Shown here: piece after piece, positions 15,990 through 24,568 of the stretch
How the letters are laid out: every line of letters begins with the position of its first letter
How positions within the stretch are numbered: position 1 is the first letter of the stretch
NCBI GenBank assembly: GCA_944323675.1
Contig: CALUTK010000009.1
Coordinates: forward strand, 1-44,238
Reading direction: 5' to 3'
From: Candidatus Gastranaerophilales bacterium
GTDB taxonomy: Bacteria > Cyanobacteriota > Vampirovibrionia > Gastranaerophilales > Gastranaerophilaceae
DNA length: 44,238 bases
Made by a program: the position numbers and the translations under genes
The notes under the pieces: generated by a model
Told to the model about the DNA's origin: nothing
The model's database searches: none
What the model saw: only the letters and a program-made list of their open reading frames with translations

Positions 15990-16168
15990 GCTCTGTACGG
16001 GTGTTCAATTTTGTTCCTACATTTATTATAAAAGGGAGAGTTGACTCTGTCAGATATTGAAGTATACCCGCCGAAGTATTCTTCGCCAGCGGGAAACGGA
16101 TTTATCGAGGCGCTCACCCACCTGCGAGACCAGCAGGTAACAAAATCACATTCGCACAGGGCTTTTTT
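15990..16168 (+). ncRNA. Structured non-coding RNA, 6S RNA-like candidate
   Basis: About 179 nt with no ORF. The ends pair over a long range: 15990-15996 with 16156-16162, 15998-16004 with 16148-16154 (one A/C mismatch between), and 16008-16015 with 16139-16146. That gives 22 pairs including a few G-U. U6 follows immediately. Inside are hairpins CCCGC-CGAAG/CTTCG-GCGGG (16067-16092) and CCTGC/GCAGG (16120-16137). Size, closing stem, large centre and a 3'-side hairpin fit 6S RNA, which binds sigma-70 RNA polymerase. Sequence alone does not prove the family. A leader of the downstream cpaE gene is the alternative, though the U-run argues for termination. Confidence 0.6.
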
Positions 16169-16222
16169 ATGCCTTGCTCATTTATGCGAAATATGATAAA
16201 CTCTCTTATAGAAAGGTTTTGT

Positions 16223-17419
16223 ATGTCAGAAAATATTTCAACAGTTATCCTCTCAAAAGAGAGTCGTTTTAAAGAACTTATGTCTCTGTATCTGAAAGAG
16301 TACGGTAATTTTGAGGTTCTGGAAGATTTTTCAGATGATTCTGATATATATAATACCTTATCTTCTCTATCAAAGTCGTTTTTAATTGCAAATATGCAGG
16401 ATAATTCGTTTGATTCGCTGATTTCCCGTATATCTGCAGACTGTCCGAATTGTAAAATTCTTGCCGTGACTGAGAATCCGACAGTTGATTTTATTATTAA
16501 TGCAATGAGGCTCGGTGCCAAGGAAGTTATATCGTCTCCGGTTATAAAATCAGAGTTTTTTGACGTGCTTAAAAAAGTAAAAAATCAATTAAATTCCGAT
16601 TATCAAAAAGTTAATAAATGCAGAATGATAACTATTTTTTCAAATAAGGGCGGAATCGGTAAAACATCAGTCGCTACTAATTTAGCGCTCGAACTTGCAA
16701 GGACAACTAAAGAAAATGTTGCTCTGATAGATTTAAACTTCCAGTTGGGAGATATAACGACATTTTTGGACTTAAAGCCTTCTTTTAACATATCTTATAT
16801 GCTGAAAAATCTGGATAAAATTAACAAAGATTTTTTATTGAACACGCTTGAAAAATATAAAAACACAAGCCTTTACGTGCTTGCGGATCCGCCGTATTTT
16901 AAGCAGGCTGATGATATTTCAGCAAAACAGGTTTCAAAGTTATTTGATATTCTAAAGGAAAGCTTTTCATATATAGTTGTTGATACGGATGCAAGTTTCG
17001 GAGATAAGACGATTACGGCGCTTGATAATGCGGATTTATTATTCCTCGTCACCTGTATTAATCTTCCGGCATTAAGAAATTGTCAAAGATGCCTTGATTT
17101 ATTTGAAAAACTCGGCTACAGTGCTGAAAAAGTTCAGGTTCTGGTAAATAGATATATGGAAAATGACGAAATAAAAGCGGAAGATGCTGAAAAAGTTTTG
17201 AATAAAGAAATTTACTGGAAAATTCCAAATAACTATTTTACGATGATGGCTGCAATTAATAAAGGGGTACCTGTATCAGAGATTAATCCTGCCTCAAATG
17301 TTGCACAGAGCTATAAAGAACTCGCAATTTACGTATCCGACAGTATTCACAGGCATGAACTTATAAAAAAATACTCCAACAATTCAAAAGGCAGTATTGA
17401 TAGTATTCTGAAAGGTTAG
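16223..17419 (+). CDS. CpaE/TadZ-like ATPase with pseudo-receiver domain
   Basis: 398 residues. Residues 1-120 form a receiver-like domain in which the phospho-acceptor position reads FLIANMQD (Asn instead of Asp). A MinD/ParA-type ATPase follows, with deviant Walker A NKGGIGKTS (141-149), LIDLNFQLGD and VVDTDASF. Family members place the Tad/Flp pilus machinery at the cell pole. The start is 16223, because GAAAGG lies 6 bases upstream; an ATG at 16169 falls inside the RNA terminator. It is followed after 4 bases by a CpaF-like gene, but no CpaB, CpaC, TadB, TadC or pilin genes are in the window, so this is a detached pair. Confidence 0.85.
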   Translation: MSENISTVILSKESRFKELMSLYLKEYGNFEVLEDFSDDSDIYNTLSSLSKSFLIANMQDNSFDSLISRISADCPNCKILAVTENPTVDFIINAMRLGAKEVISSPVIKSEFFDVLKKVKNQLNSDYQKVNKCRMITIFSNKGGIGKTSVATNLALELARTTKENVALIDLNFQLGDITTFLDLKPSFNISYMLKNLDKINKDFLLNTLEKYKNTSLYVLADPPYFKQADDISAKQVSKLFDILKESFSYIVVDTDASFGDKTITALDNADLLFLVTCINLPALRNCQRCLDLFEKLGYSAEKVQVLVNRYMENDEIKAEDAEKVLNKEIYWKIPNNYFTMMAAINKGVPVSEINPASNVAQSYKELAIYVSDSIHRHELIKKYSNNSKGSIDSILKG

Positions 17420-17423
17420 GAAA

Positions 17424-18671
17424 ATGGGATTCAAAGACAGATTTAAAAACTTACAGCCTCAGAAAATTGATAACAATGCTCTTTCAGAGAAAGATTCTGC
17501 CGGTAGTAAAGAGCCTGTTAATCCTTTAATTGACAGTTTGAAGCTTAAGTTATCCGTAAAAATAGCATCAATACCGGTATGGTTTGATTATTCTGAGGAA
17601 GAAAAACAGGGGCTAATAAAATCATTTTTTGAAAATTGGCTGAAGGAGTCGGATTTAAAACTTTCAGAGGATGAAAAATTCAGACTGACAGATAGTTTGT
17701 ACTCTTCAATTTACGGTTTCGGCGTACTGGATACCTTGCTTTCAGATGTTGCAGTTACTGAACTTTTTATTTCAGAAACTTCTAATGTTAAAATTCGTAA
17801 AAATAGTGAGCTTACTTTATCCGAGGTTAAAATTGCGGACACGGTTGACCTTGTGAATCGTTTAAAAAAATCAGCCGGTATATTTTCAGAAAAACCTGTT
17901 TTAAAATTTGTACTGAGAAATTTGATTATAACTATAGTACAGCCGCCTGTTGGAGAAACTTTTATCGCAATCAGGAAGAAAACACGAAAACACACTGATT
18001 TTGCGTATTTACTTGAAAATCATAAAATTGATGAATCTATTTATTCTTTTTTGATTACTTTAATAAATGAGAAGAAAAATATACTTATTTCAGGTGCTGT
18101 TGAAGCCGGAAAAACATCGTATATAGAAGCTTTGTATTCCGCGATGAAAAATAGCGTAATTATTCAAAACACGAACTTTATTGAAGAAAAAAGCTATATT
18201 TGCGGAGGTTTAGATGACGAAGAACTGGATAATCTAATATCCGCCTTGAGTGCTCAAACTCCTGATTATATAGTATTTGATATGAATAGCGGATATTCCC
18301 AGGATGTCGGCTGCGGTGTTGTATCGTCAGTGAGGGCAGATTCGCCAATGCTTGCGGTTACAAAACTTGCCTCAAACAGTGCTGCCACTCAAAAGATAAC
18401 TGAAAAACAGGCAAAGGCTGATATTGCAGAACGTTTTAGCTATATTATGCAGATTGAAAAAGATTTATTTATTTCATCAATCTCGGAATTTTCTTTAAAT
18501 AAGGCGGGTTCGCTTGTTATGACAGAAATTCTGAAACGAAGTGAAGGAGAATATACTTATACATTTGCAGAGACAAATGAAAAACTGCAACAATCAGATT
18601 CAAATCCTGAACAGCCTGTTATACAGCCGGAACCCGTATCCCCTAACAGTTTCAAGTCAAGATTTAAATGA
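17424..18671 (+). CDS. CpaF/TadA-like secretion ATPase homologue with altered catalytic motifs
   Basis: 415 residues. The N-terminal domain of CpaF is recognisable (YGFGVLDTLLSDVAVTELF; PPVGETFIAIRKK). Walker A is intact (GAVEAGKTS, 224-232). The Walker B/GEVRG region reads PDYIVFDMNSG and the histidine box TIHANSP reads SVRADSP (302-308), so key catalytic residues of type II/IV secretion ATPases appear lost. Both ends carry a near-identical motif, GFKDRFK at 2-8 and SFKSRFK at 409-415. The stop codon lies in the target duplication of MITE copy B. It probably binds but hardly hydrolyses ATP, and a partner role with the CpaE-like protein is inferred. Confidence 0.8.
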   Translation: MGFKDRFKNLQPQKIDNNALSEKDSAGSKEPVNPLIDSLKLKLSVKIASIPVWFDYSEEEKQGLIKSFFENWLKESDLKLSEDEKFRLTDSLYSSIYGFGVLDTLLSDVAVTELFISETSNVKIRKNSELTLSEVKIADTVDLVNRLKKSAGIFSEKPVLKFVLRNLIITIVQPPVGETFIAIRKKTRKHTDFAYLLENHKIDESIYSFLITLINEKKNILISGAVEAGKTSYIEALYSAMKNSVIIQNTNFIEEKSYICGGLDDEELDNLISALSAQTPDYIVFDMNSGYSQDVGCGVVSSVRADSPMLAVTKLASNSAATQKITEKQAKADIAERFSYIMQIEKDLFISSISEFSLNKAGSLVMTEILKRSEGEYTYTFAETNEKLQQSDSNPEQPVIQPEPVSPNSFKSRFK

Positions 18672-18672
18672 T

Positions 18673-18849
18673 GGAATTTATATCGCAGTTTACACTGAAA
18701 AAGGCTAAAAATGCCTGCCCTGAAATAAATTCATGGCAGGCTCTGAACTTGTTTCAGGGGCTTACCAATGGAAAGATTCCGAAACAAGTTCGGAATGACA
18801 TTATAGCTGTGCTTCGAGCATGTTTAGTGTAAAGTTGTATATAAGTTCC
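18673..18849. mobile_element. MITE copy B (177 bp) with perfect 8-bp target duplication
   Basis: Flanked by TAAATGAT at 18665-18672 and 18850-18857. Ends: left GGAATTTATATCGCAGTTTA, right the reverse complement of GGAACTTATATACAACTTTA. There is no ORF. The left TSD contains the TGA stop of the cpaF-like gene, so the insertion preserved that protein exactly. The body carries CCTGAA/TTCAGG hairpins shared with copies A and C. Confidence 0.9.
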
Positions 18850-18873
18850 TAAATGATTATATTTGTGTAAATA

Positions 18874-19875
18874 TTAATTAGTTTTGCCGGCGCCTCGTTT
18901 TATATGCTTTTTCAGATTACTGGAATCAAGCAGGGCTTTATTGAATTTTTCAATACCGGGGTCAATGTAATTGGGCATTACAACTTTTTTCACAAAAGCA
19001 TCAATCGGTTTTATACTGAGAATCATTGCAATAAGTCCGCCGATAGTTTTGAGAAGTTTATTCCCGAACTGGAGTTTGTTAATGTATTTTTTCAGAGAAT
19101 ATCTAAGCGCGTTATTTGCAAAGATTTCCCCGTACGTTTCTTTTAATACAGGGTATTCCCGCATATATTTTCTGTAACTTGAAAGGGAAATTTCAGGCGG
19201 TTTTTTCTTTGCCTGCAGGTCTTCTTTAATCTTTATAAGCATATCAATATTTTCGTCGGCGTAGTTCATAATCTTTGCTTTTTTACAATTAGCGAGGGCA
19301 TATTTACCGCTTAAATTTTTAAAGAATTTTTTCAGCCAATGGTCTGATTGTTTTTCGTTTTTGCAGGCTCTGATTTTGTTTTCTAGAGAATCAGAGAAGA
19401 ATTTTTTAAATTTTTCTCTATCGTCAAATATATCGCCGACGCATTGATCGACAGCATTACTCATATGCAGAAGAGTATCTCTTTTTGCGTTGACACTCAA
19501 TCCTTTGTTCAATAGTTTAGCAATAGGAGAAGTCAGGTTTTGTCCTGCAAGAATTGCGGCAGCAGGAAACACAAAACTGCTTAAACCCTGATAGATTGCC
19601 TGTTCTACTGCTCTTGTCCGGCTCGGGTTATAATGATTTTTGTCGTTTTTATATTTATCGTAAATATCAGCCCCGAGGTACATTAAAGGCGGTATCCATA
19701 ATATCTGGCTTAATTTCGGAGCAATTTCGTATATAGCGGCACCCAGTTCATTTGAATATGACAGTGCCACCATCCATTTTTGATTCAAAGGATCGTGGTA
19801 CTTTTTGCTATTCTGCTTATTTTGTGCGGATTCTGGCTTCTTATTCTGCGAGCCGAATTCTACCGGATAAATCAA
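18874..19875 (-). CDS. Membrane-associated protein of unknown function
   Basis: About 333 residues, not recognised. Hydrophobic helices near IWIPPLMYLGADIY, SFVFPAAAILAG and TIGGLIAMILSI are separated by basic helical stretches. I place the start at a TTG (19875) because AAGGAA lies 7 bases upstream; the ATG 33 bases further up lies in a dispersed hairpin repeat. With this start the N-terminus is (M)IYPVEFGSQN, like other short xxFG N-termini here. It is convergent with the cpaF-like gene, with MITE copy B between them. Topology resembles part of the 682-residue protein. Confidence 0.65.
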   Translation of the reverse strand: MIYPVEFGSQNKKPESAQNKQNSKKYHDPLNQKWMVALSYSNELGAAIYEIAPKLSQILWIPPLMYLGADIYDKYKNDKNHYNPSRTRAVEQAIYQGLSSFVFPAAAILAGQNLTSPIAKLLNKGLSVNAKRDTLLHMSNAVDQCVGDIFDDREKFKKFFSDSLENKIRACKNEKQSDHWLKKFFKNLSGKYALANCKKAKIMNYADENIDMLIKIKEDLQAKKKPPEISLSSYRKYMREYPVLKETYGEIFANNALRYSLKKYINKLQFGNKLLKTIGGLIAMILSIKPIDAFVKKVVMPNYIDPGIEKFNKALLDSSNLKKHIKRGAGKTN

Positions 19876-19902
19876 TTGAAATTTCCTTATTGTTAGTAAT
19901 AC

Positions 19903-19953
19903 CGTCATTCCGTAAGCGTAGAAAATCTGATTTTCAGGCTATGCGGAATCGCA
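19903..19953. repeat. Hairpin repeat (ATTCCG...GCGGAAT type), copy 2
   Basis: ATTCCG-TAAGCGTAGAAAATC and GATTTTCAGGCTAT-GCGGAAT form a tight imperfect hairpin. The same ends occur at 15751 and 15811. It sits just upstream of the membrane gene. Confidence 0.5.
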
Positions 19954-20026
19954 TTGTAATGAAGCTTCTCTATATTCAGATAAAGCTTTCCGATGTTAAT
20001 TATATTATAATTTCTAAAAGAAAAAA

Positions 20027-20055
20027 TTTGCTATTAAATTACTTTGGGATAAAAT
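20027..20055 (+). promoter_or_regulatory. Promoter of uvrB, predicted leaderless
   Basis: TTTGCT (20027-20032), 17 bp, TAAAAT (20050-20055). The predicted transcript start coincides with the A of the uvrB ATG at 20062. Confidence 0.5.
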
Positions 20056-20061
20056 TTTGTT

Positions 20062-22053
20062 ATGGAACGCAGGTTTAAAATTCATTCAAAGTATTTACCC
20101 TCGGGGGATCAGCCAAAGGCTATAAAGCAGTTAACTGACGGTTTGATAGCGGGCGATGATGCCCAGACTCTTCTCGGTATCACAGGATCCGGAAAAACTT
20201 TTACAATAGCAAACGTAATTGAACAGGTGCAGAAGCCGACACTTATAATTGCACACAATAAAACGCTTGCGGCACAGCTTTATAATGAATTTAAAGAACT
20301 TTTTCCTGATAATGCGGTTGAATATTTTATAAGCTATTACGATTATTATCAGCCGGAAGCATATATTCCGCGGACTGATACCTATATAGAAAAATCCGCC
20401 TCAATAAATGATGAAATTGACCGCCTGCGCCACAATTCCACAAGAAGCCTCTATGAGCGTAATGATGTTATTATTATTGCCTCGGTAAGCTGTATATATG
20501 GTTTAGGGCTTCCTGAAAATTATTTCAGAGGTTCTGTTGAATTAAAAGTGGGCGATGAAATAGATAGAGACGCACTTTTAAATCATCTTGTAACCACGCA
20601 ATATACGCGTAATGATTTAGTGCTGGAACGCTCTACTTTCAGAGTCCGCGGTGATATAGTGGAAATTATGCCGGCGTATGAAAAGATTGTGACAAGAATT
20701 TACTTTTTCGGAGATGAAATTGAAAAAATTATCAGAATTGATAATGTTTCCGGTGAAATTCTTGAAACGCCTGAAAAAGTAGTCATTTATCCTGCTGTTC
20801 ATTATCTTTCTTATGACGATGATGTAGATGAAACCTTAGGGTTAATTCGTCAGGAACTGCAGCAGCGCCTTGCAGAGCTTAACGCGGAAAATAAACTTAT
20901 AGAGGCTCAAAGGCTTGAGCAGCGCGTTAAATACGATATGGAAATGATAAAAGAAATGGGCTATTGTTCAGGTATTGAAAATTATTCAAGGATAATTGAA
21001 CGCCGTCCGCCTGGCTCTCATCCGGCAACTCTTCTGGATTATTTTCAAGGCGATTTTCTTACGGTTATTGATGAATCCCATGTTACTCTCCCTCAATTGA
21101 AAGGGATGAGCCACGGGGACGCTGCAAGAAAGGATGTTCTCATTAAATACGGGTTCAGGCTGCCTTGCGCAAAGGATAACCGTCCTCTTACAAGCGAGGA
21201 ATTTTTCTCTAAAGTCGGGCAGAAAATTTATATCTCGGCAACACCCGGAGAATTTGAACGCAAAACCTCTCAGCAGCTTGTTGAACAGATTATCAGACCG
21301 ACAGGCTTAGTTGATCCGAAAATCCATGTAAGGCCTATTGATACACAGATTAATGACTTAAAAGAAGAGATTAAAAAGCGTGCGGATAAAAATGAACGCG
21401 TGCTTATTACAACCCTTACAAAGCGTATGGCTGAGGATTTGACGGATTTCTTTATACAGGAAGGTATCAGAGTAAGATATTTGCACAGTGAAATTCAATC
21501 TCTTGAGCGTGTTGAAATTTTAAGAGATTTGAGGCTCGGGGAATTTGATGTTCTTATCGGGGTTAACCTTTTGAGAGAAGGGCTTGATATTCCTGAAGTT
21601 TCGCTTGTTGCAATTATGGATGCGGATAAGGAAGGCTTTTTGCGTTCAGAAACAAGTTTAATCCAGACAATCGGCCGTGCCGCGCGTAATGCCTGCGGTG
21701 AAGTTATTATGTATGCGGATAAAATTACGGATTCTATGCAGGCTGCAATTGACGAAACAGAACGCAGGCGTGAAATTCAGCTTGCATATAATAAAAAATA
21801 CGGAATTATCCCGCAAACAATTAAAAAACCGATTGAAAACAATCTTCTTTCTCTTGTTGCAAGCTATAGAGACCTTGAAGACATTGTAGCGGAAGAAATG
21901 GTTGAACTCGGTGTTGAACAAAAAGATTTGCCAAAACTTATAGATAAACTAGAAAAAGATATGCATAAGGCTGCCAAAATTCTTGATTTTGAACGTGCCG
22001 CCGAAATCCGCGACAAGTTGAAAAAGCTCCGCGAAATGGTTTCAAAAAAATAA
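20062..22053 (+). CDS. uvrB: Excinuclease ABC subunit B
   Basis: The damage-verification helicase of nucleotide excision repair. It acts with UvrA and UvrC, neither of which is in the window. Full length at 663 residues: Walker A GITGSGKT, the beta-hairpin region [16 protein letters not shown], helicase motif [11 protein letters not shown], and a C-terminal UVR coiled coil ([20 protein letters not shown]) for UvrC contact. No ribosome site precedes the ATG. No terminator is evident in the 110-base gap to the convergent membrane gene. Confidence 0.98.
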   Translation: MERRFKIHSKYLPSGDQPKAIKQLTDGLIAGDDAQTLLGITGSGKTFTIANVIEQVQKPTLIIAHNKTLAAQLYNEFKELFPDNAVEYFISYYDYYQPEAYIPRTDTYIEKSASINDEIDRLRHNSTRSLYERNDVIIIASVSCIYGLGLPENYFRGSVELKVGDEIDRDALLNHLVTTQYTRNDLVLERSTFRVRGDIVEIMPAYEKIVTRIYFFGDEIEKIIRIDNVSGEILETPEKVVIYPAVHYLSYDDDVDETLGLIRQELQQRLAELNAENKLIEAQRLEQRVKYDMEMIKEMGYCSGIENYSRIIERRPPGSHPATLLDYFQGDFLTVIDESHVTLPQLKGMSHGDAARKDVLIKYGFRLPCAKDNRPLTSEEFFSKVGQKIYISATPGEFERKTSQQLVEQIIRPTGLVDPKIHVRPIDTQINDLKEEIKKRADKNERVLITTLTKRMAEDLTDFFIQEGIRVRYLHSEIQSLERVEILRDLRLGEFDVLIGVNLLREGLDIPEVSLVAIMDADKEGFLRSETSLIQTIGRAARNACGEVIMYADKITDSMQAAIDETERRREIQLAYNKKYGIIPQTIKKPIENNLLSLVASYRDLEDIVAEEMVELGVEQKDLPKLIDKLEKDMHKAAKILDFERAAEIRDKLKKLREMVSKK

Positions 22054-22163
22054 TTTTCCAGTAAGTTGAAGAGTTGAACTTTTCGCTGTTGACTGACACA
22101 TTATTCTGACAACTTCTGCGGCAGAAAGCCTCTATGCCTTTGTTTTAGCAGACAAATGCAGTA

Positions 22164-22883
22164 TTAGTATGTTGTTTTCTTGACCTCTTCTTTTTCCCGG
22201 AATGTGAAAATTTCTTCGCTGAGTTGTGCCAGATAATTTGTCATAACAGTAAGATTATACATAACTGCAACGCACCAGATAAAGTTTATAATAGCATTGT
22301 CAAGTCCCACAAACAGCCAGAACATGTATGTTATAAACCCTACTACAATTAATGCAATTATAACCAATTTTACAATCAGGTAAGAAAATGTAATGAATGC
22401 GTCCCCGTATGCAATTCCGATTTTTTTCAGATTGAAGGCTTCAAATACGTTTAGGCGTCTGATAAATATTAGATAAGCAGAAACCGGAAGTGCGGCAAGA
22501 AAAAGCCAAACAAATATATCTGCTGTCATTTTCCATGTCGGGTCTTCAATATTAATAAACCCTAAAATAGTTAATCCGAGAATATATGCAACTCCCACTG
22601 ACATAGCCATTGCAATAACTGTTTTTAATCCTGTCCATGCCATTGATAGAAAATTTACACCAGGAATAAGTTCAGGTTTTTTATCTATTGCGTTAAATGC
22701 GGATTCTGTTAAGAAGCCGATTAAAAGTAGCCCGAAAAGCCCTCCGACAACAGTTAAAAGCCCTATGTTATTTTCAAGATACAATGCCCTGCAATAATAC
22801 AGCGGTATAGCCCATAAAATTAATTTTAAACCTGTAAAACTTTCTCCTATAGTGCTGTCATAAGCTTCTTTTATTGACGCCAC
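22164..22883 (-). CDS. Six-helix membrane protein, unknown
   Basis: About 239 residues, mostly hydrophobic, with six likely membrane segments (for example LKLILWAIPLYYCRALYL, LLTVVGGLFGLLLIGFL, FVWLFLAALPVSAYLIFI) and a short charged C-terminus (FREKEEVKKTTY). No family is recognised. I place the start at GTG 22883, since GGGAGG lies exactly 6 bases upstream; the in-frame ATG at 22940 has no ribosome site. It is the last gene of the minus-strand operon, 60 bases after the histidine kinase, so it may be the kinase's membrane partner or an independent gene. Confidence 0.7.
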   Translation of the reverse strand: MASIKEAYDSTIGESFTGLKLILWAIPLYYCRALYLENNIGLLTVVGGLFGLLLIGFLTESAFNAIDKKPELIPGVNFLSMAWTGLKTVIAMAMSVGVAYILGLTILGFINIEDPTWKMTADIFVWLFLAALPVSAYLIFIRRLNVFEAFNLKKIGIAYGDAFITFSYLIVKLVIIALIVVGFITYMFWLFVGLDNAIINFIWCVAVMYNLTVMTNYLAQLSEEIFTFREKEEVKKTTY

Positions 22884-22943
22884 GTCATACCTCCCGATTA
22901 CTATATTTTTTATTTTAACATTTTTTTCTAAAAAAAACAACTT

Positions 22944-24041
22944 TTATATTTCCGGCAATTTTACAATAAATTCGGCCCCTTTCCCGAGCTCGCTTTTTAC
23001 TGATATAGAGCCGCCGTGAAGTTTTACAAGTTCCGCTGTTATTGTGAGCCCGAGCCCTGTTGAATTAGGGGTTTCTTTTAACTGTTCAAATTTATTAAAT
23101 ATTTTTTTATAATATTTTTTAGGGATACCGCAGCCGGTATCTTTGACTGAAATTCGTGAAAATTTTCCCTGTTTATCTGCCGTAATCTCTATTGCGCCCT
23201 CCTCAGGCGTAAATTTTATAGCGTTGCTTAATAAATTGAAAAGTATCTGCTGTATTTTTTGATAATCTGCAGTAACTTCAAAGTCTTTTTTAATTTTTAG
23301 TGCAATTTTTTGCCTTTTCTTAATAAAAAGCGGTGAAAGAATATTCAAGACCTCCTGAATATTCAGTTTTATACTGAATTTAGTAAGATTAAGAGTCATG
23401 CTTTTTGATTCAATTTTTGACATGTCGAGGATTTCATTAACCATATTAAGAAGATGAAGTCCTGCTATGCGTATATCTTCTACATATTCAAGCTGCTTTT
23501 CGTTGAGAGAACCTGTAAACTGTGCACTCAATAATTCTGTAAAACCGAGGATTGAATTCAGCGGCGAGCGGAGTTCATGAGACACGTTTGAGATAAACTG
23601 ATTTTTTAGATTTTCGGCTTCCGAGATTTTTTCGTAAGCCTTTGTTTTTGCCGAAATCCCCTCCTGAAGCGTCAAAAGCTGCGTTTTTATAATGGAATTC
23701 AATTCTTTCTCTTTTATCATATTTGAAATTATAGCCGCACAGGTTTCAAAAACTTCAAGTTCGCTTCTGCTAAATTTTTCATCCCGAAATATTTCTATAT
23801 ACCCGTAAGGAAGATTGTTAATATTTAGCATCTGGCGGGCATGCCCGAGGTAACTGCCGTTTTCCCCTGATGTAAAAGCTGGAGAATTTTCCTCACTATT
23901 CAGATAAATTATTTCCCCGTATTTGAATGGAATTATCGCCTTAAGAGTCCTGAATATACGGAGATTAACATCTGCGTCATTAGGATTAATCTCATAGAAA
24001 CTTTTTAGCTTTTTTATTGAATTTTCGTAAAACTTATCCAA
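22944..24041 (-). CDS. Soluble sensor histidine kinase
   Basis: 365 residues. The N-terminal 115 residues resemble a small GAF-like sensor domain with no membrane segment. A coiled coil at about 115-148 leads into the dimerisation domain with phospho-His155 (FISNVSHELRSPLNS), the N box (QQILFNLLSNAIKFT), G1 DTGCGIPKK, F box, and G2 STGLGLTIT. No response regulator is adjacent, so the partner is elsewhere. The gene follows hpt by 2 bases, with AAGGAAT as ribosome site. The signal is unknown, and cytosolic input is inferred from the lack of membrane helices. Confidence 0.93.
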   Translation of the reverse strand: MDKFYENSIKKLKSFYEINPNDADVNLRIFRTLKAIIPFKYGEIIYLNSEENSPAFTSGENGSYLGHARQMLNINNLPYGYIEIFRDEKFSRSELEVFETCAAIISNMIKEKELNSIIKTQLLTLQEGISAKTKAYEKISEAENLKNQFISNVSHELRSPLNSILGFTELLSAQFTGSLNEKQLEYVEDIRIAGLHLLNMVNEILDMSKIESKSMTLNLTKFSIKLNIQEVLNILSPLFIKKRQKIALKIKKDFEVTADYQKIQQILFNLLSNAIKFTPEEGAIEITADKQGKFSRISVKDTGCGIPKKYYKKIFNKFEQLKETPNSTGLGLTITAELVKLHGGSISVKSELGKGAEFIVKLPEI

Positions 24042-24043
24042 AA

Positions 24044-24568
24044 TTATTCCTTATAACCGATAAATCTTAAATTCCTCATGTAACCTTCGTAGTCAAGCCC
24101 GTAGCCGACAACAAACTTGTCGTCAATCTCAAAACCGTAGTAATCAGGTTCAATTTCAGTTTTACGCGTAATTTTTTTATCAAGAAGAGAGCAGAATTTA
24201 GTGGATTTTGTGTGGAAATTTGTGTGCATAAAATCCATTAAAAATTTTGCGGTTAAGCCTGTATCGACTATGTCTTCTATTATAAGAACGTTTTTGCCGT
24301 TCAAATCAGGAAGCGAAATATCCACGGCATTAACTTTTCCCGATGTATTAAACCCTGTTCCGTAGCTTGAAAGCCTTATGAATTCCATTTTTAAAGGCAT
24401 ATTCAAATTTTTTACAAGGTCTGTTGCAAACATTACGGCACCCTTTAAAACGCAAATGGCAATTACCTCTTCCCCATTATAGAAGTTATTCATCTCATTC
24501 GCTAGTTCTTTTATCTTATTTTGAATCTCTTCTTCGCTGAACAGTACTTTTAAATCTTCAACCTTCAT
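24044..24568 (-). CDS. hpt: Hypoxanthine phosphoribosyltransferase
   Basis: Purine salvage: hypoxanthine or guanine plus PRPP gives IMP or GMP. The PRPP-binding motif VLIIEDIVDTGLT is clear, as are CVLKGAVMFA and the C-terminal FVVGYGLDYEGYMRNL. 174 residues is a usual length. AAGGAAGG precedes the ATG, which overlaps the tilS end by 11 bases. The tilS-hpt pairing is common in bacteria, often followed by ftsH, which is absent here. Confidence 0.96.
   Translation of the reverse strand: MKVEDLKVLFSEEEIQNKIKELANEMNNFYNGEEVIAICVLKGAVMFATDLVKNLNMPLKMEFIRLSSYGTGFNTSGKVNAVDISLPDLNGKNVLIIEDIVDTGLTAKFLMDFMHTNFHTKSTKFCSLLDKKITRKTEIEPDYYGFEIDDKFVVGYGLDYEGYMRNLRFIGYKE

Noticed and set aside
15990-16168. 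tmRNA, RNase P RNA or SRP RNA
   Set aside because: No tRNA-like ends, tag frame, P4 core or SRP GGAA helix. Length and the closing stem fit a 6S-like RNA better, although the family is not proven.
16169-16222. 18-residue extension of the CpaE-like protein (MPCSFMRNM...)
   Set aside because: Its ATG falls in the terminator U-run, and a good GAAAGG site serves the ATG at 16223.
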